DNA of 60,230 bases from an uncultured Brachyspira sp. (GCF_934747485.1 NZ_CAKVGN010000007.1:1-60230), one strand, 5' to 3'; shown: positions 44,182 to 52,999, counted from the first letter of the stretch. The notes: generated by a model from the sequence alone, not told the origin. Program-made: numbers and translations.

Positions 44182-44472
44182 TTAAATAATATCACATATA
44201 GATTGTATAATGCTTACCTTTTTTCTTTCTCTCTCGCTTAAAGGTGCATATTTAGATTTATACATCACATCATTTGCCAAATTGATAAATTGATCTTTAA
44301 TCATCTCGGCAGCCTCTTTTGGAGTTTTACCAGTGCCCTTAATAGCTAAATCATCATTGCTAATAAGGTATCTATCATTATCAATCTTTGTAATATAACC
44401 TTTTAAAGGTCTTTTAAACTTAAACTCATCAATATCACTAAAAGTTAATTCTATTTTTTGTCTGTCTGCCAT
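44182..44472 (-). CDS. Small protein with HicB-like fold signature
   Basis: 96 aa, acidic/basic, no membrane segment. Seen: YITKIDNDRYLISNDDLAIKGTGKTPKEAAEMIKDQF matches in outline the HicB/UPF0150 pattern (strand, strand, G-x-G-x-T-x-x-E-A helix). No HicA toxin is adjacent, so it may not be an antitoxin. Its ATG overlaps the stop of the lipoprotein gene (TAATG), so translation is coupled. Confidence 0.6.
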   Translation of the reverse strand: MADRQKIELTFSDIDEFKFKRPLKGYITKIDNDRYLISNDDLAIKGTGKTPKEAAEMIKDQFINLANDVMYKSKYAPLSERERKKVSIIQSICDII

Positions 44473-45269
44473 TATTTAATACCTGCCTTTTTTGCATATT
44501 CTTCATTAGTTAAACTAAATGTCTTTTGAGTAAACAAAATATCATTAGTACTAAAAGCATACGGCACTTTATTTTTTAAATTGTATACTCCATTAGATAC
44601 TGCTTCATTTATTATAATATATAATTCATCAGCATGCTTCTGTTGAAACTTTACAACATCAGCTATTACTATCTGATAATTCATCTGCTTAGTAGGAGAA
44701 CCAGTATCCCCTATAATATAATAAGAATATCCTTCTAAAGTATCCAACCATAAATTATTGCCATTTAAATCATACATATCAAAGTTTATATCAATACTCT
44801 GTGCCCAAAAAGACATTTCAGAATCAGCATACATAACCCCTGATATATTTTTATCTCTAAGTAAAGATATAGTATCATCATCTAATTTATTTGTAGCTAT
44901 AGTACCAGTAGCAGCCACATAATCAGAACCTAATATATAATGATTTGGAAGCTTAGAAAAATCTAAATTACCTAAAGCCTCTTCTAAAGTTACAAGTTTT
45001 ATTAACTCACTTTGAGAATTAAAATTGCTTATAAAACTATTTAATACAACATCAGCATATATCTCTGTATTTAAATATTTTAATCTGTCTATATTTGCAT
45101 TTGTCATACTTTTTGGGAAAGTAAAAGAAGCAACAGCAACTATCCTATTTGTAGATATTATATCATCTACAACAACAACAGAATTACCCATACTTTTGCA
45201 TGAGAAAATAAAAATATTTATAAAAGAGAAAATCATTAATAAATAAATTATTTTTTTATTAAAAAACAT
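44472..45269 (-). CDS. Lipoprotein of unknown function
   Basis: 265 aa. Seen: a long hydrophobic signal with a lipobox ending FIFSCKSMG. The mature part includes VVVDDIISTNRIVAVASFTF, then IYADVVLNSFISNFN, DMYDLNGNNLWLDTLEGYSY and a helical end, recalling the LpoB/GNA1162-like or CsgG-fold lipoproteins. That resemblance is faint. It sits between the HEAT lipoprotein and the HicB-like gene in the alaS transcript. Confidence 0.65.
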   Translation of the reverse strand: MFFNKKIIYLLMIFSFINIFIFSCKSMGNSVVVVDDIISTNRIVAVASFTFPKSMTNANIDRLKYLNTEIYADVVLNSFISNFNSQSELIKLVTLEEALGNLDFSKLPNHYILGSDYVAATGTIATNKLDDDTISLLRDKNISGVMYADSEMSFWAQSIDINFDMYDLNGNNLWLDTLEGYSYYIIGDTGSPTKQMNYQIVIADVVKFQQKHADELYIIINEAVSNGVYNLKNKVPYAFSTNDILFTQKTFSLTNEEYAKKAGIK

Positions 45270-45278
45270 ATATTATTT

Positions 45279-45893
45279 TTATATTCCTTTTTCATTTCTA
45301 TATTTTAAAACCTGATCTATAGTAGATTTCACCGCATAATCATTATCTGTAGAAGAAAGCAAATTAAGAGAACGATCAACTCTTTCATCTTCATAATCTT
45401 TCAAAGCCTCAATAGCAGCCATTCTCACCCATTTATTTTTACTTGATAAACTTCCAAGTATAGAGTTTAAAAGTTCAGGAGCTTTTAAATTACCAGCAAC
45501 TTTCAAAGCCTCTATTTGTACCTGCAAATCAGTATCAGATATAGCTCTTTTTATACTATCTATTGCTTCAGGAGTTTTAGCTTCCAGCCTGCCTAAACCA
45601 TGTATAGACAAACAACGCACATTAAAGTCAGGGTCTTCAACACTGGACTTCAAAAAATCACTATAAGCTATTTCAGCTTCAATATTGCCAAGCACCCATA
45701 TAGCCTCTGCCCTAACCTCTCTCCCGCCATTTTGTGCCGCATTAAGTACCTCTAATAAAACTTTTTCATCATCTTTATTGTTTTGCAATTTCTTTGATGC
45801 CCTATTAACATCATCAAGTCTTCTTAAAGTTAAATCTTTCTGAGAACAAGATACAGAAAATAATATTATAATAATAGTTAAAAATTTTTTCAT
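45279..45893 (-). CDS. HEAT-repeat lipoprotein
   Basis: 204 aa. Seen: a signal and lipobox (MKKFLTIIIILFSVSCSQKD), then about five HEAT units. Examples are VRAEAIWVLGNIEAEIAY, VRCLSIHGLGRLEAKTPE, VQIEALKVAGNLKAPELL and VRMAAIEALKDYEDERVD. A membrane-attached scaffold is likely. The ATG directly abuts the alaS stop codon, so the two are co-translated. Confidence 0.85.
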   Translation of the reverse strand: MKKFLTIIIILFSVSCSQKDLTLRRLDDVNRASKKLQNNKDDEKVLLEVLNAAQNGGREVRAEAIWVLGNIEAEIAYSDFLKSSVEDPDFNVRCLSIHGLGRLEAKTPEAIDSIKRAISDTDLQVQIEALKVAGNLKAPELLNSILGSLSSKNKWVRMAAIEALKDYEDERVDRSLNLLSSTDNDYAVKSTIDQVLKYRNEKGI

Positions 45894-48488
45894 TTATAAA
45901 CTGCTCTTTATTTTATTAATAGCCTCTTTTGCTTTTTCGATATTTTCTATAGAGCCTTGAGCAAAACTATCTTTTCCTCCGCCTCTGCCGCCTGCAGCTA
46001 ATATTATATCCTTAATTAAAGAATTAGCCAATATGTTTTTTTCTTTTAAAATATTACCTGTAACCTGAACTATTATAGAATTATTTGTTTTACTTATCAT
46101 AAAGGCTATAGAATCTTTAACTCTCTCTTTTATAGTATCAGCATAAAGCCTTATGTCTTTTATATCTTCATCAAACTCCAAATTATAAAACTTAATTCCA
46201 TTTAAATCTTCATAATTATCAATAAACGCTTTAGAAGATGAGCCGGAAGTCTTTAATTGTTTATTTTCTTTTTGTAATTTTTTTATTTCTGCTTGCAAAT
46301 TTTCTGCTCTAATTGTAAGCTCGTCTGCTTTGTTTGCATTAAGTATATGGCTTAAACTTTTTACTTTATTAAATAAATTTGTAGCCTCTTTAGCAGCATT
46401 AAGCCCAGTAATAGCTTCAATTCTTCTCACACCGCTTGCAACAGAACCTTCACTTACTATATGAAAATAACCAACTTCAGATGTATTTGTCAAATGGCTT
46501 CCCCCGCAAAGCTCAACAGAAAATCCTTCGCCAATATCAAGTATTCTTACAGTGTCTGGATATTTCTCTCCAAATAATGCCTTAGCTCCAGAAGCTATAG
46601 CCTCTTCTTTCGGCATATATTTTATTACTGCAGGCATTGATTTAAATACTATTTCATTAACTTGATTTTCTATGTTTATTAAAGTTTCTTCATTAATAGA
46701 ATCTGGATGGGTAAAGTCAAATCTCAAATAATCTTCACAAACAAAACTTCCTGCCTGATTAATATGATTTCCAAGTGTAAGCTCCAAAACCTTTTGAAGT
46801 ATATGTGTTGCAGTATGGTTTTTTCTTATGGCACTTCTTCTATCAAAATTAACTAAAAGTTTTATATCCTCTCCAACTTTTAAAGTTTTATTACCACAAT
46901 CAACTATATGTATAATAGTGTTTTCCTTTTTTTGTGTATCTAATACTTTTAATTTTTCTCCGCTTGAAATCTCTATAAAACCATTATCTCCAACCTGTCC
47001 TCCCATCTCTCCATAAAAAGGCGATGACTCTGTAATTACAACAACATTAGAAGATGATGCACTTTCTTTTTTCTCTCCATTCTCATATAAAGCAACTATT
47101 CTTGATTTTACGCCGTTAATCAAATTCTCTCTTTCTTCACCCACATATTTTGTTTCATAATTTTCAACAAAACCAAACTTTGATTTTTTATCTTCACCTG
47201 TTCCCCTGCTTCTTTTTTTCTGCTCTTCCATTGCATCTTCAAAGCCTTTCTTATCAACTGTAAAACCATGGTCATTAGCTTCTTCTTCCGTGATGTCAAA
47301 AGGAAGCCCATAAGTATCAAAAAGCATAAAGGCATCTTTACCTGATATTACTTTACTTTCCTTGTTTTCTTCCATTACACTGTAAAGCTTATTCATACCG
47401 GCAGATACTGTGCTTAAAAATTTATTCTCTTCTTCTAATAATATCTTTTTAATATTTTCTTCTTCTTTTGGAAGATAATCATATATATCTTTATAAACAT
47501 TTATTACAGCAGAAGTAAGCTCATTTAAGAAAGCTCCTTTATGACCTAAATCATTAGCAGTTTTTAAAGCCCTTCTTAAAAGCCTTCTTAAAACATATCC
47601 CCTTCCTTCATTGGATGGTTTACAGCCTTCAGCCAAAACAAATACTAAAGCTCTTAAATGGTCAGCTAATAAATTTATTTTTGTCTTTGTACTTCCTTCA
47701 TATTTTACATTAAGCTTATTTAAAATAGCATCAACTATAGGCTTCATTACATCAGTTTGATAATTGCTCTCAACCCCTTGCATGATATAGCAAAGTCTCT
47801 CAAGCCCCATTCCTGTATCTATACCAACATTTTTAAGAGGAGTCAAATTACCATCAACATCTTGAAAAAACTCATTGAATACTAAATTCCAAAACTCTAA
47901 ATACCTCTCGCAATCACATCCCACAAAACAATCAGGCTTACCGCATCCTTTCTCCTCACCCATATCAATATAAAGCTCACTGCAAGGTCCGCAAGCCCCA
48001 GAATCTCCCGCAGGTCCCCAAAAATTATCCTTCTTTCCAAGCCTCACAATTTTTTCTTTTGGTATTCCTATATGTTCATTCCAAATCTTGAATGCATCAT
48101 CATCTTTCTCATAAATAGATACATATATTCTCTCAATAGGAAGCTTTATCACCTGCGTAGAAAACTCCCAAGCAAACTCAATAGCCTCTTTTTTGAAATA
48201 ATCGCCCATAAAACAAAAATTACCAAACATCTCAAAAAATGTATGGTGTCTTGCTGTTTTACCAATATTCTCTAAATCTGATAATCTAAAACATTTCTGT
48301 ATAGTAGCAACCCTTGAATATGGTGCTTTTTTTATTCCGGCATAGTATGGCTTAAACTGAAGCATACCTGCTGTTGTAAATAATAAACTAGGGTCATCTA
48401 TTGGTATTAATGATGATGATTTCTCTATGGCATGTTTCTTACTTTTAAAAAACTCTTTGAACTTTTCTCTCAACTCTAAATGCGTCAT
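45894..48488 (-). CDS. alaS: Alanyl-tRNA synthetase
   Basis: Charges tRNA-Ala. Seen: class II core (FTTAGMLQFKPYY, RHHTFFEMFGNFCFMGDYFK, GDSGACGPCSELYID, GIDTGMGLERL). The editing domain has HTATHILQKVL and the zinc motif CGGSH. The C-terminal DHHA1 domain ends GGRGGGKDSFAQG. The start is ATG 48488, because AGGAGA lies six bases upstream; the longer frame to 48509 has no such site. About 864 aa, normal. It heads a run of alaS, HEAT lipoprotein, lipoprotein, HicB-like and possibly ddl. Confidence 0.96.
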   Translation of the reverse strand: MTHLELREKFKEFFKSKKHAIEKSSSLIPIDDPSLLFTTAGMLQFKPYYAGIKKAPYSRVATIQKCFRLSDLENIGKTARHHTFFEMFGNFCFMGDYFKKEAIEFAWEFSTQVIKLPIERIYVSIYEKDDDAFKIWNEHIGIPKEKIVRLGKKDNFWGPAGDSGACGPCSELYIDMGEEKGCGKPDCFVGCDCERYLEFWNLVFNEFFQDVDGNLTPLKNVGIDTGMGLERLCYIMQGVESNYQTDVMKPIVDAILNKLNVKYEGSTKTKINLLADHLRALVFVLAEGCKPSNEGRGYVLRRLLRRALKTANDLGHKGAFLNELTSAVINVYKDIYDYLPKEEENIKKILLEEENKFLSTVSAGMNKLYSVMEENKESKVISGKDAFMLFDTYGLPFDITEEEANDHGFTVDKKGFEDAMEEQKKRSRGTGEDKKSKFGFVENYETKYVGEERENLINGVKSRIVALYENGEKKESASSSNVVVITESSPFYGEMGGQVGDNGFIEISSGEKLKVLDTQKKENTIIHIVDCGNKTLKVGEDIKLLVNFDRRSAIRKNHTATHILQKVLELTLGNHINQAGSFVCEDYLRFDFTHPDSINEETLINIENQVNEIVFKSMPAVIKYMPKEEAIASGAKALFGEKYPDTVRILDIGEGFSVELCGGSHLTNTSEVGYFHIVSEGSVASGVRRIEAITGLNAAKEATNLFNKVKSLSHILNANKADELTIRAENLQAEIKKLQKENKQLKTSGSSSKAFIDNYEDLNGIKFYNLEFDEDIKDIRLYADTIKERVKDSIAFMISKTNNSIIVQVTGNILKEKNILANSLIKDIILAAGGRGGGKDSFAQGSIENIEKAKEAINKIKSSL

Positions 48489-48678
48489 AATATCTCCTAA
48501 ATATATCATAACCTAATAAAAAAATTTTAAAAACATTATCGCTTAATAATATAATTAAATCCTTCGTTTTGCAAGCAATAAAATAAATTTCTATAAATAA
48601 TAAATATAATAATATTGTTTTGAACATATTATAAATTAAAGAATTGCTCCTATTTCATTAAAAATAATTTAAAATATT

Positions 48679-48706
48679 TTGTAAAAACTAATTTTTGTTA
48701 TATAAT
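48679..48706 (+). promoter_or_regulatory. Promoter of the rhodanese-CsoR fusion gene
   Basis: TTGTAA, a 16-base spacer and TATAAT. The -10 lies downstream of the first in-frame ATG (48695), which supports the later start at 48743. Confidence 0.6.
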
Positions 48707-48742
48707 ATACACAAATATTATTTAAAACCTCAAGGATTTTAT

Positions 48743-49348
48743 ATGACATTAGACAATGGAGTTATTGTATTAACACCTTCAGAATTTGAAAAAAAAATGG
48801 AAGAACTAGATAATTTTATAATTTTGGATGTAAGAACTGAATTAGAGCATAATTATGAAGGAATGATAGAAAATTCTTTGTTAGTAGATTTTTTAAGACC
48901 AAGGGTATTTAAAAGAGAAATAGAAAAGCTTGACAAAAATCTTACTTATCTAATCTATTGTTCTGTTGGAAAATTAGGCATAGATGCTGCTTCATATATG
49001 AAAAAAGTTGGATTTGATAATTTATATGTACTTGAGGGCGGTCTTAAAGCTTGGAATAAATACTGCGGAGACGATACTAAAATTTCTAAGTTCAGCATAG
49101 AGGAAATTATAGAAAAAAGAAAAAAGCTCATAATTAGATTAAACAGAATAGAAGGTCAGATAAACGGAATGAGAAAAATGCTCATTAAAGGAGAATATTG
49201 CGGAGATATACTTAATCAGGCTTTGGCAGTTAAGTCTGCTATGGCAAGCGTAAATCAAGAGATTATGGAAGTATTTTTAAATACTTGTATGATTTCACCA
49301 AAAGAGAAAGAAGACTTCTTTAGATATATGAAAAAATTAATAAAATAA
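48743..49348 (+). CDS. Rhodanese domain fused to a CsoR/CstR-type repressor
   Basis: 201 aa with AAGGA six bases before the ATG. Residues about 7-106 form a rhodanese domain: IILDVRTELEH, active-site C73 in YCSVGKLG, and LYVLEGGLKAWNKYCG. Residues about 122-201 form a CsoR-family domain: LIIRLNRIEGQINGMRKMLI, EYCGDILNQALAVKSA and FLNTCM. C153 and C182 are 29 apart, as in CsoR (36/65) and CstR (31/60). Phe178 stands where CsoR has its copper-binding His. I therefore infer a persulfide-type sensor rather than a copper sensor, with the rhodanese feeding sulfane sulfur to it. It converges on a cystine symporter gene. Confidence 0.85.
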   Translation: MTLDNGVIVLTPSEFEKKMEELDNFIILDVRTELEHNYEGMIENSLLVDFLRPRVFKREIEKLDKNLTYLIYCSVGKLGIDAASYMKKVGFDNLYVLEGGLKAWNKYCGDDTKISKFSIEEIIEKRKKLIIRLNRIEGQINGMRKMLIKGEYCGDILNQALAVKSAMASVNQEIMEVFLNTCMISPKEKEDFFRYMKKLIK

Positions 49349-49371
49349 ATTTTAAATAAATATTTTTATAA

Positions 49372-49412
49372 TAAAAAAACCCTTCTGACATTTTAATCAG
49401 GAGGGCTTTTTT
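49372..49412. terminator. Bidirectional terminator between the fusion gene and tcyP-like gene
   Basis: CCCTTCTGA pairs with TCAGGAGGG around CATTTTAA. A and T runs lie on the two sides; the flanking genes converge. Confidence 0.88.
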
Positions 49413-49432
49413 ATATTATTTTTTAATACATT

Positions 49433-50818
49433 TTAAGAATTTTCAGAAGCAGCAGTATTATTAGAATTAAACTTAGCTATATCTACTTCCTTACAAATCT
49501 TTCCAGTAGCAGCAGCTGTAATCATACCATCATTAACATTGAGTAAAGTTCTGCCCATATCAATTAAAGGCTCTATTCCTAAAAGTATAGCAACTAATTC
49601 AACAGGGAAGTTTAAAGCAGAAAGTGTAATAAGAGCAGCATTAGTAGCACCGCCTCCAACTCCGGCTATACCAAAACTTCCTATAGCTATTATTATTACA
49701 ACCTTTATTAAAAATACAGGCTCAAATACATTAATACCTAAAGTAGGAGCTATCATAGCAACAACCATAGCAGGATATATTCCAGCACAGCCATTTTGAC
49801 CTATAGTAACAGCAAGTGAAGCAGATAGGTTAGAAACTCCTTCAGATATACCCATTTTGTTTTTTAAAGTATCAACAGTCATAGGCAAAGTACCAGCACT
49901 AGTTCTTGATGAAAAAGCAAAAGCTAATGTAGGCAACGCTTTAGAATAATATTTGAAAGGATTATATCCAAATATCATAAGTATAATACTATGAACTATA
50001 AGCATAATAAATATTGCTATATATGAAGCTAATAGGAATTGACCTAATTGTGCAAAAGCTTTTAAATCACTAGTAGCCATAAATTTTGCCATTAAAGCTA
50101 ATACACCATAAGGAGTTAATCTCATTACTATGCTAACTATTCTCATTACTATCTCATGTAAAGAGAACATTATCTTTCTAAAGAAATCAAAAATTTCAGG
50201 CTTTTTCTTTTTGATACCCAAAGCAGCCATTCCAACAAAAGCAGAGAAAAATACAACAGACAAAGTAGGTGATCCGCCTCCGCCTGCTAAAGCACTAAAT
50301 GGGTTTGTAGGTATAATCTCAAGCAATTGCTGCGGTACAGGTTTAGAATTAAATGCCTCTAATCTGTTTTCATACTTTAAAGCTCCTTGAGAGTAATCGC
50401 CAACTATTGCCTGTATCTTTGAAGCGTCTAATCCAAATCCCTTAGAAATTAATATACCAACTAAAGCAGATATAGCTGTTGTTATCATCAAGATTGCTAT
50501 TATTATCATAGTCATCTTTGCTATATTAGAATCGCCCTTTATATTTAATAATGCCATAGTAATAGAAATAAATATTAAAGGCATAACTAACATTTGTAAT
50601 AATCTTACATAACCGCTTCCTACAACATTATACCAAATCATAGTATTAGTTATAACATCTGTTTCATATACATTTCTTAAAACAAAACCTAATAATAAAC
50701 CTAATATCAATGCACTTAATACTCTAACAGTAAAATTTAAATGCTTCTTTTCCATGAAATATAATAGAAATACTATTAATAATAAAACTATTATATTAAT
50801 GAGTGTATAGACCCACAT
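49433..50818 (-). CDS. tcyP: Dicarboxylate/amino acid:cation symporter, cystine type
   Basis: 461 aa membrane transporter of the DAACS family. Seen: about eight helices plus re-entrant loops, with the family motifs AFSSRTSAGTLPMTV (SSxT-like loop) and IGQNGCAGIYPAMVVAMIA. The last segment has GSFGIAGVGGGATNAALITL and PLIDMGRTLLNVNDGM. LVMPLIFISITMALLNIK and the overall pattern are those of the TcyP/YdjN cystine importers. Sulfur-linked regulation would fit its neighbour. GGAGT precedes the ATG, and a palindrome lies inside its promoter. Confidence 0.88.
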   Translation of the reverse strand: MWVYTLINIIVLLLIVFLLYFMEKKHLNFTVRVLSALILGLLLGFVLRNVYETDVITNTMIWYNVVGSGYVRLLQMLVMPLIFISITMALLNIKGDSNIAKMTMIIIAILMITTAISALVGILISKGFGLDASKIQAIVGDYSQGALKYENRLEAFNSKPVPQQLLEIIPTNPFSALAGGGGSPTLSVVFFSAFVGMAALGIKKKKPEIFDFFRKIMFSLHEIVMRIVSIVMRLTPYGVLALMAKFMATSDLKAFAQLGQFLLASYIAIFIMLIVHSIILMIFGYNPFKYYSKALPTLAFAFSSRTSAGTLPMTVDTLKNKMGISEGVSNLSASLAVTIGQNGCAGIYPAMVVAMIAPTLGINVFEPVFLIKVVIIIAIGSFGIAGVGGGATNAALITLSALNFPVELVAILLGIEPLIDMGRTLLNVNDGMITAAATGKICKEVDIAKFNSNNTAASENS

Positions 50819-50856
50819 ATAAATTGACTCCTTATGACTTTTATATTAATGCGTAG

Positions 50857-50884
50857 ATTATACTTAAATTTTTAAGTTTGTAAA
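50857..50884 (-). promoter_or_regulatory. tcyP-like promoter with operator between -35 and -10
   Basis: On the minus strand, TTTACA (50884-50879), a 16-base spacer and TATAAT (50862-50857). The spacer is almost filled by a perfect palindrome, ACTTAAA-TT-TTTAAGT read on the plus strand (50862-50877), a classic repressor position. Confidence 0.6.
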
Positions 50885-50900
50885 GACTAATGTTTATTTT

Positions 50901-50986
50901 TTCACGCACGTTAAATAAATTTAGAAACTTAATTAAAACTGCATTTTAAAATTAATTTATATTTTTTGCTAAACTCACCGTGCGGT
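50901..50986 (+). repeat. 86-base direct repeat, copy 1
   Basis: Starts TTCACGCACG and ends CCGTGCGGT, so its ends are inverted (CGCACG / CGTGCG). The same 86-base unit recurs at 51248-51333 with scattered differences. Confidence 0.8.
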
Positions 50987-51247
50987 ATATAATCAAAAAA
51001 TTTAAAAAATTTTAGGGTGGGGCTAATAATTACTTTTAAAAGCAAAAAAGAAAAATTAAACAAAATAATAGATAAAATAAAAAGATTAAAAGGGTGGGGT
51101 ATGTAATTTAAATTTTAAAATTTACTAAAAATTCCCCGCCCTTTAAAATTTGATGTTTGTATTTAAAAAATTAATCTTTATTTGTTTTTTTGCTTAATTA
51201 GAAATGTTAAAGCCCACCCAAGCTTTTATAAATTTTTTTAACTCTGT
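50987..51247. other. Non-coding stretch between the 86-base repeats
   Basis: AT-rich with isolated G/C blocks that pair. AAAGGGTGGGG (51089-51099) pairs with CCCCGCCCTTT (51134-51144) around an inner AT palindrome. GGGTGGGGCT (51013) faces AGCCCACCC (51209). No reading frame of interest. Confidence 0.6.
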
Positions 51248-51333
51248 TTCACGCACGCTGAGCAAATTCAGAAAGTTAATTAAAACTGCAATCTAAAATT
51301 AATTCATATTTTTTGTTTCGCTTACCGTGCGGT
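51248..51333 (+). repeat. 86-base direct repeat, copy 2
   Basis: Second copy of the 50901 repeat, same orientation and same length. The GTG that begins the longest recX frame falls in its last bases. Confidence 0.8.
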
Positions 51334-51383
51334 TATTAAACTATAATATTGAAAAACTGATATTTTTAATATATATTATATTT

Positions 51384-52004
51384 ATGACTATTCTTAAAAT
51401 GAAATTAAAAAATGATAAAATCTATATAAAAGTATCCGGCGGCGAATATTTTACTATACCAAAAAATGGTACTTATGAACTTGATATTTATGAAGGTATG
51501 GAATTAGAATATGATGAAATACCGCATATAAGAATGAGAGCCTATGAGGCAGCTGCTAAAAAATCTGCTGTTAATGCTCTTAGAAGAGGTTTTTTAAGTG
51601 AGGGTATGCTTAGAGATAAGCTTATTAAAAAGGGGCATAAAAAAAGATTTATTAATTATGCTGTAGCTTATTGCAAAGAATATGAACTTATAGACGATAA
51701 AAGATTTGCAAAAATTACTGTGAATAGTTTGAAATTGAAAGGCAAAAGTAAAAGATACATTCTTGATGCTCTTAAAAAAGCTAAATTAAAAAACAAAACA
51801 ATAGAAAGAGTTTCTCATCTAATAACAGAAAAAAATGAAGTAAGATCACTAAAAAATGCTATTAGAAAATATTATAAAATCTATGAAAATAAAGATAAAA
51901 GAAATGATTATATTATTAGAACCTTAATGAGAAAGGGTTTTAAATATGATGCTGTAAAAAAACTATTAGATAAATATAAGCCAGATAAAAACAATACTAT
52001 ATAA
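51384..52004 (+). CDS. recX: Regulatory protein RecX
   Basis: Modulates RecA filaments. Seen: a three-helix-repeat protein with AKKSAVNALRRGFLSEGMLR, LIKKGHKKRFINYAVAYCKEYELIDDKRFAK and LKLKGKSKRYILDALKK, and a last repeat NDYIIRTLMRKGFKYDAVKKLL. The longest frame starts at GTG 51327 inside the upstream repeat and would add a hydrophobic leader foreign to RecX. ATG 51384 (or 51399) is more likely, though neither has a good ribosome site. recA is not in the window. Confidence 0.85.
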   Translation: MTILKMKLKNDKIYIKVSGGEYFTIPKNGTYELDIYEGMELEYDEIPHIRMRAYEAAAKKSAVNALRRGFLSEGMLRDKLIKKGHKKRFINYAVAYCKEYELIDDKRFAKITVNSLKLKGKSKRYILDALKKAKLKNKTIERVSHLITEKNEVRSLKNAIRKYYKIYENKDKRNDYIIRTLMRKGFKYDAVKKLLDKYKPDKNNTI

Positions 52005-52168
52005 ATTTACAATATATTAGTTTTTCTAAACATAGTCCAATTGTTTTATAATATGCAAATATAAAAGAATTAAATTATTTAAAAGATATTTATATGATAT
52101 GTTGATAATTATATTAAAATGTACTATAATATAGTTAAATTAACATAATTTTTATTGAGGCTGGCTTG

Positions 52169-52990
52169 ATGAGAAAAATAGCATTATTCATAATTTTATT
52201 TAATATTTCACTAATATCTAATGTTTATACTCAAAACAACAATTTAAAATATGATGCAGATGACCGAGGATTATTTAATGCATTAAAATACGGCAAGACT
52301 GATATTGCTGTAAATATGATAAAACTTGGAGCAGATGTTAATATAAAAGATGAATATGGTTGGAGTTTGCTGCATAGGGCTGTTGAATATAATAATATGG
52401 CAGTAGTTAAGGAATTATTAGAAAGTAAAAAGATAGATATAGAAGTTAAGCTTCCAAAAGACACTATAATAACAAATGATAATGAAAAATGGTATGCAGA
52501 TGGGGATACTCCGCTTCTTCTTGCTTGTTATTATGGATATAATGAAATAGTTGAAACACTTTTAAACTATGGAGCTAATCTTGAGGCAAAAGATGATATA
52601 GATTCTGCTATGGCAATACATATAGCTGCATCAAAAGGACATTCGGATATAATAGAAACAATAATGCAATCGTATTCTGCAAAGAAAATAAATAACCTTG
52701 TAGATATAGAAGATGATACAGGAACAACTCCTTTAATGTGGGCATCTATGAATAATCAAATATCTGCAATAAATACATTGTTAAAATATGGTGCCAATAT
52801 TAATGCTCAAGATTATGATGGGTGGAGTGCTTTACACTTTGCTGCTGCTTCACAGAGTTATAAGGCGGTTGAGATATTATTAAAAAATAATGCCAATGCT
52901 AATTTAGAAAATGTAAATGATGATAAACCTGTTGATTTAAGCTCTGATACAGATATAGTTGAATTATTAAATAAATATACAAATAGATAA
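52169..52990 (+). CDS. Exported ankyrin-repeat protein
   Basis: 273 aa. Seen: a signal peptide (MRKIALFIILFNISLISNVYT), then six or so ankyrin units. These include GWSLLHRAVEYNNMAVVKEL, ADGDTPLLLACYYGYNEIVE, AKDDIDSAMAIHIAASKGHS and GWSALHFAAASQSYKAVEIL. The order, with an insert before the TPLLLA unit, matches each half of the large ankyrin protein at 32402, so all three modules share one ancestor. The start is ATG 52169, with GAGG eight bases upstream. The nuclease gene follows after nine bases. Confidence 0.9.
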   Translation: MRKIALFIILFNISLISNVYTQNNNLKYDADDRGLFNALKYGKTDIAVNMIKLGADVNIKDEYGWSLLHRAVEYNNMAVVKELLESKKIDIEVKLPKDTIITNDNEKWYADGDTPLLLACYYGYNEIVETLLNYGANLEAKDDIDSAMAIHIAASKGHSDIIETIMQSYSAKKINNLVDIEDDTGTTPLMWASMNNQISAINTLLKYGANINAQDYDGWSALHFAAASQSYKAVEILLKNNANANLENVNDDKPVDLSSDTDIVELLNKYTNR

Positions 52991-52999
52991 AACAAAAAT

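Noticed and set aside
44182..44472. HicAB toxin-antitoxin pair
   Set aside because: No HicA-like gene adjoins it; the neighbours are a lipoprotein and ddl.
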